NCBI GenBank assembly: GCA_900188575.1
Contig: FYEU01000313.1
Coordinates: forward strand, 186,001-250,000
Reading direction: 5' to 3'
DNA length: 64,000 nt
From: Geosmithia putterillii
Taxonomy: Eukaryota > Ascomycota > Sordariomycetes > Hypocreales > Bionectriaceae
Shown here: positions 54,998 to 64,000 of the stretch, in pieces
Layout of the letters: every line of letters starts with the position of its first letter
Numbering within the stretch: the first letter of the stretch is position 1
Translations under genes and position numbers: made by a program
The notes under the pieces: model-generated
Seen by the model: only the letters and a program-made list of their open reading frames with translations
What the model was told of the DNA's origin: nothing
Databases searched by the model: none

Positions 54998-57900
54998 ATG
55001 GCTCCCCTCGTTGCCAACGCGCAGATCAAGCACGCCGAGCTTCTCAGCCCTCTGCCCTTGTACCTGCACACCTACATCTGGCCATTTGCATTCATCTGGC
55101 CCGTCTTCTTCCGCTACTACCTTACCCCGGAGCTGTATGACAAGCACCTGGGCGGGCAAGAGTGGACCTTTGTCTGGTGTGCCCTCATCATCACCATCCA
55201 GTCCCTCTTCTGGCTCACCACCCACTGGAGTGTCGACCTCGCCGCTCGCTTCACTGCTTCCCGCGCCAAGTCCATCGAAGATGCCCAGCTCATCAAGGTC
55301 CACCCCATTGCCAATGCCGGATCTCCCGAGATCTGCACCTTGATTCGCGACAAGGTAGGACGCTCCCCTCCTCTTCCCCTCCTTCTCCCCGCTATCAAGT
55401 GCCTCCCGCTAACTCTTGATACTACTGCAGGCCGGCGGCAAGACAAACCTCTCGTTCCTTTTCCAGAAGCGCCGCTTCCTCTACGATGCCGAAGCCAAGA
55501 CGTTCGATACCCTCAAGTACGACATTGACGTCGAGCCCAAGCCCACCATTGGCCACTTCCAGACCTCGCGCGGCATCGACAAGCAGGTCGAGCTGTCCCG
55601 TATCGAGCAGCACTATGGATCCAACACGTTCGACATCCCCGTACCTTCGTTCACTGAGTTGTTCAAGGAGCACGCCGTCGCTCCCTTCTTCGTGTTCCAG
55701 ATCTTCTGCGTCGGTCTCTGGCTGCTCGACGAGTACTGGTACTACTCCCTCTTCACCCTCTTCATGCTCGTCACCTTTGAGAGCACCGTCGTCTGGCAGC
55801 GCCAGCGCACTCTCAACGAGTTCCGTGGCATGAGCATCAAGCCCTACGATATCTGGGTCTTCCGCCTCGGCAAGTGGGTCGAGATCCAGAGCGACACCCT
55901 CCTCCCCGGTGACCTCGTCTCCGTTGGCCGAACCAAGGAGGACGGTGGCGTCGCCTGCGACATGCTCCTCGTCGAGGGAACCGCCATTGTCAACGAGGCC
56001 ATGCTCTCCGGTGAGAGCACCCCTCTGCTCAAGGACTCCATCCAGCTCCGCCCCGCCGACGCCCCCCTCGACACCGAGGGTCTCGACAAGAACGCCTTCC
56101 TCTGGGGTGGCACCAAGGTCCTGCAGGTCAGCCATGGAAACCCCGAGGTGGAGAAGCCCAAGCTCGCCTCTGGTGTCCCCACCCCTCCCGACAACGGTGC
56201 CATGGCCATTGTCATGAAGACCGGTTTCGAGACCTCCCAGGGCAGTCTGGTCCGCACCATGATCTACTCGACAGAGCGTGTTGGCGCTGGCAACATCGAG
56301 GCCCTCTTCTTCATCCTCTTCCTCCTTGTCTTTGCCATTGCCGCCTCCTGGTACGTCTGGGACGAGGGTGTCCGCAAGGACCGCAAGCGCTCCAAGCTCA
56401 TGCTCGACTGCGTCCTCATCATCACTAGCGTTGTGCCCCCAGAGCTGCCTATGGAGCTGAGCCTGGCGGTCAACACCAGTCTGGCTGCTCTCGCGAAGCT
56501 TGCTATCTTCTGCACTGAGCCCTTCCGTATCCCCTTTGCCGGTCGTATCGACATTGCCTGCTTTGACAAGACTGGTACCCTGACCGGCGAGGATCTCGTC
56601 GTGGAGGGTATCGCCGGTCTTGGTCTCGCCCAGGACAGTGACATCATTGGTGACAAGACCGAGGCTGATGGTGCCCACTCCACCATCACGGCCGTCCACA
56701 ACGCCAGCATGGAGACCCAGCTGGTCCTGGCTACCGCTCACGCCCTGGTCAAGCTTGACGAGGGCGAGATTGTTGGTGACCCGATGGAAAAGGCCACCCT
56801 CAGCTCTCTCGGATGGACCCTCGGTAAGAACGACACCCTCTTCAGCACCAACAAGGCTGGCGGCACCCATGGCAACGTCCAGATCAAGCGCCGCTTCCAG
56901 TTCTCCTCCCTCCTGAAGCGTCAGAGCTCCGTCGCCATGGTCCACGGCACCGACTCCAAGACTGGCAAGAAGGTCAAGGGAACGTTTGCTGGTGTCAAGG
57001 GTGCCCCTGAGACGATCATGCGCATGCTGGTCAATGTTCCCGACGACTACGAAGAGACGTACAAGTACTTCACCCGCAAGGGTTCCCGTGTTCTGGCCCT
57101 GGCCTACAAGCAGCTCACTGTCGACTCGGAGCTTGGTGCCTCCAAGATCAACGACCTCAAGCGCGACAAGGTCGAGTCTGGCCTCACCTTTGCCGGTTTC
57201 CTCGTTCTGCACTGCCCCCTCAAGGATGATGCCAAGGAGGCCGTCCAGATGCTCAACGAGAGCAGCCACCGCGTGGTCATGATTACCGGAGACAACCCGC
57301 TGACTGCTGTGCACGTCGCCCGCGAGGTCGAGATTGTGGACCGTGAGGCTCTCATCCTCGATGCCCCCGAGGACGATAAGGACAGCGACAGGCTTGTGTG
57401 GAAGAGTGTTGACGACAAGATTTCCATCCCCGTGGACCCCTCCAAGCCCCTCGACCCCGAGATCATCAAGACAAAGGATATCTGTGTCACCGGTTACGCC
57501 CTCGCCAAGTTTAAGGACCAGAAGGGATGGTACGAGCTGCTGCGCCACACGTGGGTGTACGCCCGCGTGTCGCCCAAGCAGAAGGAGGAGATTCTCCTCG
57601 GCCTCAAGGACATGGGCTACTACACTCTGATGGCCGGCGACGGCACCAACGACGTCGGCGCCCTCAAGCAGGCCCACATTGGTATCGCTCTCCTCAACGG
57701 CACGGCCGACGACCTGACGCGCATCGCCGAGCACGCTCGCAACACGCGCATGAAGGACATGTACCAGAAGCAGATCGATATGATGAAGCGCTTCAACCAG
57801 CCCGCTCCTCCCCCGCCCGTCATGATCGCCCATCTGTACCCTCCCGGACCCGGTAACCCAAGCTTCGCCAAGGCGTGTGAGCGCGAGGCCAACAACAAGA

Positions 57901-59085
57901 AGCTTCCCGTCGAGGACTACATCCGGTCCCTCGGCCACCCCGCTGAGACTGTCACTACGCCCGCTGCTCAGCAGCTCATCAACGATGGACGCTCGCCCCG
58001 CCAGCAGAATGCTCAGCAGCAGGCTGCCGGTCTCGCCGACAAGTTCACCTCGAGCATGCTGGAGAACGAGCTGGCTGACGATGAGCCGCCCACGCTCAAG
58101 CTGGGAGACGCGTCGGTGGCCGCCCCCTTCACGTCCAAGCTACGCAACGTCATTGCCATCCCCAACATCATCCGCCAGGGCCGCTGCACGCTTGTCGCCA
58201 CGATCCAGATGTACAAGATCCTCGCCCTCAACTGCCTTATCAGCGCCTACTCCCTGTCGGTCCTCTACCTCGAGGGCATCAAGTTTGGCGACGCCCAGTA
58301 CACCATCAGTGGTATGCTCATGTCTGTCTGCTTCCTGAGCATCTCGCGCGCCCGCGTCGTCGAGGGTCTCAGCAAGGAGAGGCCCCAACCCAACATCTTC
58401 AACGTCTACATTATCGGCTCCATCCTCGGCCAGTTTGCCGTGCACATTGCCACGCTCATCTACGTGGCCCGTCTGTGCGATAGGCTCGACCCGTAAGCGT
58501 CCCCTTAACGCCCCTAATTGTTCTTATAAATGCTAACAAACTTCCTTGTTCAGGCGTGGCGACGATGTCGACCTCGAGGCCGAATTCACCCCCTCGCTGC
58601 TCAACTCAGCCGTGTACCTGCTCCAGCTGATCCAGCAAATCTCCACCTTTGCCATCAACTACCAGGGCCGCCCCTTCCGCGAGTCCCTGTCGGAGAACAA
58701 GGGAATGTACTACGGCATCGTTGGTGTCTCGGCCCTGGCCTTTGTCTGCTCCCTGGAGCTCATCCCCGAGATCAACGAGGGCATGAAGCTCGTGCCCTTC
58801 TCCGACGAGTTCAAGACCCACATGACCGCCTCCATGATCCTCGACTACGGCGTCTGCTGGATCATCGAGATTGGCCTCAAACGCTTCTTCAGTGACTACC
58901 GTCCCCGTGACATTGCCGAGCGCCGCCCCGACCAGCTTGAGCGCGAGGCCGCCCGCAAGGCTATCCTTGAGGCCCAGAAGGCTGTCGAGGAGGAGGAGAA
59001 GCAGCGCCAGAAGACGGAGGAGTTTGAGCGCAAGGTCGAGGAGCGCAGGAGAAAGATTGAGGAGTGGAGGGCCGGGAGGAGGTAA
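54998..59085 (+). CDS. SPF1: P5A-type ATPase SPF1 (ER transmembrane-helix dislocase)
   Basis: ER-membrane P-type ATPase of about 1316 aa, exons 54998-55354, 55431-58492 and 58554-59085. P5A ATPases remove wrongly inserted transmembrane helices, for example of mitochondrial tail-anchored proteins, from the ER. Visible features, in order: N-terminal hairpin helices (LYLHTYIWPFAFIWPVFFRYY), actuator loop NEAMLSGESTPL near residue 312, the P5A membrane signature PPELPMELSLAVN near 455, phosphorylation motif DKTGTLTGEDL with Asp498, the KGAPETI nucleotide-binding segment, hinge MAGDGTNDVGALK at 853-865, and C-terminal helices. The last 60 residues are a highly charged coiled coil (KAVEEEEKQRQKTEEFERKVE). 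All catalytic residues are present. The large second exon has a strong codon bias, which produces a long meaningless open frame on the other strand. Confidence 0.95.
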
Positions 59086-59495
59086 ATGTCCTGTCCTCTC
59101 TCACGAATCAAGTCTAGTGTGATGCATACATAGTATGGGATTCTGGGATTCTCAAGTGTGTGTGCGCATTGCGGATATATTATGTACTGCCTGAGCATGG
59201 TTAGCAGTAGAGTCACCACCGCACGAGAGCAGTGGTGCAATCGGAGTTAAACCAAGAGACACCATGTAATGATTAGGATATGGATAGATGCACCGGTGCA
59301 AGCAAAATACAGCACAGATGTTTCCTAGATATGAAGAAAGAGAAAACCAAACATTGTTCGACGTAACTAGTAGTACTATGATACAGACTTTATTATCTAT
59401 GGCGACCTGGTTACACGGTGGATCCAAATGACCACAGATTTTTTAACACATTCCATCAAGGCTTAGCTTCGCTGGTGGGTACTTGGAGCAGCAGC
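59086..59495. other. convergent intergenic region
   Basis: Presumed 3' UTRs of SPF1 and malate dehydrogenase. No gene. Confidence 0.5.
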
Positions 59496-60658
59496 TTAGT
59501 TGCCGGGGTTCTCAGTGGCGAAAGAGACACCCTTGGCAATGTTCTTCTTGAGGTCGCCGAGGCAGGCCTCGAGGAGGGTCTGCTCGTTGGCGTCGAGCTT
59601 GCCGAGGGGCAGGACCTTGGAGACACCCTCAGGGCCGAGCTCAACCTTGGAGGAGAAGAACTCGATGCCCTGGTCCTTGTAGAGGGGAGAGTCGACAAAG
59701 GCGGGCTCAATGACCTTCTCGCCAGCGCCGGCGCGGAGGACGGACTCGGCCATGCGGGCACCGGCCATGGCCATGGACAGGGTGGCGGAGCCGGCACCGT
59801 CCTTGGCCTTGACAACCTCGTCACCGCCAAACTGGACGCGGTTGACGAGCTCGGCGTTGGAGGACAGGTCGGGGTGGTTGCTCTGGGAGAAGAGGGGGAC
59901 AATGGTGACGCCAGAGTGGCCACCGACAACGGTGATGTTCTCGTCGGCAGGGTCGGTGCCCTTGAGCTGAGAGACGAAGCGGCTGGCGCGGACAACGTCC
60001 AGCGTCGTCACACCGAAGAGGGTCTTGGGGTTGTAGACACCGCGGGCCTTGAAGACCTCGGCGACAATGGGGACCGTCGAGTTGACGGGGTTGGAGATGA
60101 TGAGGAGCTTGGCCTCAGGGGCGGCCTCGGCAACAGCCTTGGCCAGGTCGCGGACGATCGAGGCGTTGGTGTTGAACAGGTCGTCGCGGGTCATGCCAGG
60201 CTTGCGGGGGACACCGGCGGGGATGAGGACAACCTCAGCACCCTTGACGGCGGCAGCGAGGCCAGCGGGGGTAGGGTCGAAGCCGGTGACGGTCGACTTG
60301 GTGTTGATGTGGGAAAGGTCGGCAGCGACACCTGGTTCTTGTTAGCTCCTAGCTCCTTCCTACTCGCTCGGAATTGATAGCCGAAAGCAATGCCGACAAG
60401 GGAAAAAAAACTTACCGGGTCCGCCACGGATGTCGTAAAGGGCGAGGTCAGTGACACGGGGGTTGAGCTTCATGAGAAGCGAGAGAGGCTGGCCAATGCC
60501 ACCACCGGCGCCGAGAACGGCGACCTTGGAGAGCTGTTGTGCAAAAAAAACGTTGTCAGTCATCATCAGACCAGACAAAGCCGTTACAGCAGGAGGGGAA
60601 AGCTCACCTGGCGGGCAGAGGCCGAAAAGGCCCGGCGCTGAAAGGTAGAGCCCAGCAT
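59496..60658 (-). CDS. MDH1: mitochondrial malate dehydrogenase
   Basis: Mitochondrial matrix NAD-dependent malate dehydrogenase of the citric acid cycle (EC 1.1.1.37), about 334 aa, exons 60658-60608, 60533-60416 and 60331-59496. Exon 1 is exactly a basic, Ser-rich presequence (MLGSTFQRRAFSASARQ). Exon 2 starts the mature enzyme with VAVLGAGGGIGQPLSLL, the NAD-binding glycine loop. Further motifs are GVPRKPGMTRDDLFNTNA (mobile loop arginines), ISNPVNSTVPI and the catalytic histidine in VVGGHSGVTIVPL. The C-terminus lacks a peroxisomal SKL-type signal, which supports the mitochondrial isoform. Length and residues are normal. It is divergent from RQT4. Confidence 0.95.
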
Positions 60659-62042
60659 GATTGCAATTGATGTGAGTGGAGAGGGTAGAGTTGGGTGATG
60701 GGAAAGGAGGTTGAAGTGGTGGTGATGGAGGTGGTGATGATGTTTGTTGGGGAAGGAAGGTGCGTGCGTGGTTTTTCCCTAAGGCAAGAAGGAGGAATTG
60801 AGGAGGCCGCAAGGCAAGCACGAAGGGGACTACGAGGATTACGGTTACGGAGCACATTATTGCCGAAAAGATGGATTATTGCCGACTGGTAATGTGAGGC
60901 CAATGACTGGGCTGGCGCTGGTCTCCGGGGTAATAGGGTCGCTGAGCTACCTGTAACAGTGGTAATTCCGAGGCATTCTACTGGTACTCTCCAGTGGGTA
61001 TGCGCTATAAATTTGGAGCACTGGTCCCCCAAGGTCCCCTGTAAATATTATGAAGCATTACTGTCTGGCGTCTGGCTGGTCCCCCCAGAGTCCTTCTCTG
61101 GGTCTCTCGGCTGTCCATCCCCAGAAGATTCCCGGCCCCCCCGCCCTGAGACCTGCAGGATCAGCGCCTGGAGAGCTGCTGGACAGCCATCCGGGCCCCC
61201 CCCCCAACGACACCTGGCAGCCGGCAATGGTTGGGCCAATGGCGAGTCGCTAGCCGGGTCAAGCTCGGCATCACGGGTGGTGCGGAGAGTGCTGCACCTG
61301 GCTGCGTGCTGGTACCAGGACCGAGACGACAACTATCAATCTCGCTGTACCTGCCGGAATCCTCGGAGCCGTCTCGGATGTCCGGAGACGATGGCATAGA
61401 CCTAAGGATATGCTGCAGGATACTCGTACGAGTAATACAGGTACATGCATGTAGTACGACTGCACATTACAACCACCAGTAGCTCTCAAGACATCAAGAG
61501 ACATATTACCACGTATGAGAGCACGCATCGGCGACTGCTTGCTTCAACTTGGATTGTGGCTCAAAGGATCGACTGCACATCTTCTGATGCCATCTGATAA
61601 GATCTATCTGATAATGCCCAGTCCACGAACTTGCATATTTGTTCCTTTGGGAGATCACGGCTTCCCGTTACTATTACCTCGTTGTCACTCACAACCCGAT
61701 GACGTGACAAGATCTGTTACAGTTCTCAGTTCGAAATTGTGCGAGAAACATGACCAACAACCAAAGCGCAAATCTTCCTCTTTTCCCACCAAATTTAAAC
61801 TCAGCAGCACACTCCTAACAAAAGAAATATAGAATGGACGGAACAAGATGCATCTTACACTTTCCAGACTGCTCAATGCGGCTCGGCAAGTGACTCAGGC
61901 CGGTGTGCAGCTCACTATAGGGTAGCTGGATTGCATTTGAGCTTTGAAATAACTGCCCCTCCACCATCACGACGTCAGTATTCGACCTCGTACATCACAC
62001 CTCGACGGCGGCGACTGCACTCGTCGACATTCCCTCATCAAC
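60659..62042. other. divergent intergenic region of malate dehydrogenase and RQT4
   Basis: No gene supported. It contains a 14-bp palindrome TACTCGTACGAGTA at 61421-61434 and two GATAA cores at 61596-61600 and 61610-61614, about 430 bp before the RQT4 ATG. Confidence 0.5.
61421..61434. repeat. 14-bp palindrome TACTCGTACGAGTA
   Basis: A two-base-shorter relative of the 16-bp palindrome found elsewhere in the window; intergenic. Confidence 0.85.
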
Positions 62043-63653
62043 ATGTCTCTTGCACAGCTCTCTCAGCTGCTACCTCTACCCGATGAGGATCTCCACCAAG
62101 TTCTAGAGTACGCGGCCACTCTGTCCAAGCCTGACGCCGTCTCGCACTTTAGCAACCTGCTTGGCGACTCCCCCCAAGCCATCAGCTTCATTTCCAGCTT
62201 CAACTCGCGGCGCAAGGATCCGACCGAGAGCGCGAGTACACCTTCAGCATCAGCATCTGGTCCATCGCCATCCCAGGCGAGCTCTTCCACTGCCGCCCCT
62301 CCCGGCCGTGTCCCCAAGTCGAATCGCCAGCCCAAGAAGAAGAAGAACCTGCACACGCCCGAGGCACGGCAGGTCAACGACTATGCCGCCCCTTCCGGTA
62401 CCGTGTATAGCAAAAAACAGTTCGATCTAGACTACATACCTCAGCAACGGCAGCAACAACAACAGCAGTCGAGTGCACCCTCGAGTAATAATGCCTCGAG
62501 ATCTGGCACACCAAAATCGGCAGCGGCGGCAGGAGCAGTAGCACCACCACCGCCCAAACAGAATGCATCGGCGGGGTATTTGATATCTGATGGCCCGTCC
62601 AAATCCAAATCCAACAAGTCTGCTTCTGGCCCTTCCAAGGGCTCGGCGCAAACCACTAAAGTGAACATAACAGGCGGCACGCCCATGGCAGGGCAATCGG
62701 CTGCGCTGGCGGATCTGGAAGCAGCTATCCGAGCTCTGGAGATTACGACAAACCCAACCCTGGACAGCCCCGAGGCACGCAAGTGCAACTGCGTGGCGAC
62801 GCGACACCCGCTGCAGGGCGCAGCGCCCAACTGCCTGGCGTGCGGCAAGGTGATTTGTCTCAAGGAGGGGCTTGGCCCCTGCACGTTCTGCGGGACACCA
62901 CTTCTCGGCCGGGACGAGGTGCAGGCCATGATGAACGAGCTCAAGGAGGAGCGAGGACGGGAGAAGATGGCATTGGATGCCAAGGCTCACCGACGACCCG
63001 ATGTATCCAAGACGCCTGCGCCCTTCACCAAGACCCGCGAGGGCCCCTCGTCGTCAACCCTCACAGAGGCCGAGGCCAAGGCTCGCGAGCACCGCGACCG
63101 GCTCCTGGGATTCCAAGCGCAGAACGCCAAGCGCACTACCGTCCACGACGAGGCGGCCGACTTTGATGTGGGCGGGGCCATGACGGGGTCCGGGGGCAGC
63201 ATGTGGGCCAGCCCCGAGGAACGGGCACGTGAGCTCAAGAGGCAGCAGAAGGTGATGCGCGAGATTGAATGGAACGCCCGGCCTGAGTACGAGAAGCGCC
63301 AACAGGTGGTCAGCATCGACTTGGTCGGCGGCAAGGTGGTGCGCAGAATGGCTACCAAGGAACGGCCGCGCAGTCCGGAGCAAGGAGAAGCGGAACCGGG
63401 CAGCTACCGGGACGCTGCCGCCACCCTGTCCGAGTCCAGCGGTAACCGGAGTGGCGGTGCCTTTAGCAGCAACCCCCTGCTAGGCGCCCTGATCAAGCCC
63501 GTGTTTGATGCCAAAGGGAAGGGCGCCGAGGTGGAGGGACGGCCGCAGAAGAAGGGCTGGAGGAGAGTCCAGGATGACCTGGACAATAACGAGAATGTCA
63601 TCTTGGACGGTGGGGTCTATGGTGGTGCTGCGAGTGACGAGCCAACAAGGTGA
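62043..63653 (+). CDS. RQT4: RQT4/TRIP4-like C2HC5 zinc-finger protein
   Basis: Fungal counterpart of human ASC-1 (TRIP4) and yeast Rqt4, a subunit of the ribosome-quality-control trigger complex that splits collided ribosomes in the cytosol. Single exon, 536 aa. The N-terminal about 60 residues (LPLPDEDLHQVLEYAATLSK and following) are helical and could be a CUE-like ubiquitin-binding segment, as in yeast Rqt4. A long Ser/Pro/Gln-rich linker follows. The zinc finger is at residues about 248-286, with CNCVATRHPLQ, NCLACGKVIC and CTFCGTPLL, giving the C2HC5 ligand set. The C-terminal half is charged, with short conserved blocks (LLGFQAQNAKRTTVHDEAADFDV, WASPEERARELKRQQK). The assignment rests on the zinc finger and domain order; the complex partners are not in this window. 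Confidence 0.9.
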   Translation: MSLAQLSQLLPLPDEDLHQVLEYAATLSKPDAVSHFSNLLGDSPQAISFISSFNSRRKDPTESASTPSASASGPSPSQASSSTAAPPGRVPKSNRQPKKKKNLHTPEARQVNDYAAPSGTVYSKKQFDLDYIPQQRQQQQQQSSAPSSNNASRSGTPKSAAAAGAVAPPPPKQNASAGYLISDGPSKSKSNKSASGPSKGSAQTTKVNITGGTPMAGQSAALADLEAAIRALEITTNPTLDSPEARKCNCVATRHPLQGAAPNCLACGKVICLKEGLGPCTFCGTPLLGRDEVQAMMNELKEERGREKMALDAKAHRRPDVSKTPAPFTKTREGPSSSTLTEAEAKAREHRDRLLGFQAQNAKRTTVHDEAADFDVGGAMTGSGGSMWASPEERARELKRQQKVMREIEWNARPEYEKRQQVVSIDLVGGKVVRRMATKERPRSPEQGEAEPGSYRDAAATLSESSGNRSGGAFSSNPLLGALIKPVFDAKGKGAEVEGRPQKKGWRRVQDDLDNNENVILDGGVYGGAASDEPTR

Positions 63654-64000
63654 TGAGCATGATGAGCAGCATACGACCAGCATACTTTGTATGATGTGGG
63701 TAATCACGAAGAAGCGTATCACGATTACACTACGAGTATATATTATAGATGTAGATGCATATCATATACCCCCATTTCAATCATATGCTTCCGTTGATCG
63801 CAACAAGTGCAGATGGAAAAAGCAAACATGGTGGTGCTGTCACGTATGGCAGCCGGCCACGTGACTTCGTGTCGCGGTCCCGATGGTCAAGTGGGCCAAG
63901 CGCACGTCAATGCAAGCGGCCGGCGCTGGGGAGGCTGAGGCCGCGTTTTTGACTCTTGACTGACTCGTTTGGCTCCAGGAGGAGTCACATATCAAGGCCA
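63654..64000. other. non-coding end of the window
   Basis: 3' region of RQT4 and beyond. No gene seen. Any gene further right would start outside the window. Confidence 0.5.

Noticed and set aside
55422..57938. Open frame of 838 codons on the minus strand inside SPF1
   Set aside because: It is antisense to a fully recognisable P-type ATPase exon. Strong preference for C/G at third positions removes stop codons on the opposite strand, and the translated sequence is low-complexity with no domain.

Overview
This window comes from a filamentous ascomycete, most likely a Sordariomycete and possibly a hypocrealean. I infer this from four things: short GT-AG introns (mostly 58-130 nt) with CTAAC/CTGAC branch sites, GC-rich coding exons, intron-bearing tRNA genes, and a typical Pezizomycotina gene set (two Zn2Cys6 regulators, a 2EXR protein, a 7TM-RGS protein, a pisatin-demethylase-like P450, MFS and PTR transporters, mannitol 2-dehydrogenase). 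The species cannot be named from the sequence alone. I rebuilt 22 protein genes by joining reading frames across splice sites, checking that every exon junction keeps phase, and found two tRNA genes. No transposon, CRISPR array or rRNA gene was seen.

Layout. 0.7-16 kb holds a Zn2Cys6 activator, a DAL5/TNA1-type transporter, an acidic 2EXR protein, a second Zn2Cys6 regulator on the minus strand, two tRNA-Ala(AGC) genes in tandem, a GNAT acetyltransferase and a seven-helix RGS protein. 16-27.6 kb is gene-poor: only a BSC6-like transporter and a convergent P450, with about 4 kb of non-coding DNA on each side. 27.6-38.3 kb is dense and mostly housekeeping: peptide transporter, BOS1 SNARE, thiamine pyrophosphokinase, MIA40, OM14-like outer-membrane protein and a Myb/SANT protein. 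38.3-42.9 kb is non-coding and contains an NNN gap. 42.9-53.5 kb holds a DHA1 transporter, a 4HBT thioesterase interrupted by a stop codon, a secreted S41-family protein and mannitol 2-dehydrogenase. 55-63.7 kb holds the ER P5A-ATPase SPF1, mitochondrial malate dehydrogenase and the ribosome-rescue factor RQT4.

How the genes relate. Most are independent housekeeping genes. MIA40 (intermembrane-space import) and the OM14-like gene (outer membrane) are convergent neighbours, and mitochondrial MDH lies a few tens of kilobases away. The BSC6-like transporter and the P450 are convergent and could act together on one small molecule, but no biosynthetic core enzyme is present.

The most unusual content is in gene structure. 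The thioesterase at 45.4-46.6 kb appears to assemble its catalytic Asp-x-x-Gly-His motif from a 9-nt exon and a 1-nt exon, and it carries one in-frame TAG that could be a disabling mutation or a site of Sordariomycete A-to-I mRNA editing. The second Zn2Cys6 regulator has a 15-nt exon inside its zinc cluster. BOS1 and the OM14-like gene have start codons placed on, or split by, a splice junction. A 16-bp palindrome, TACTCCGTACGGAGTA, recurs in the intergenic DNA.
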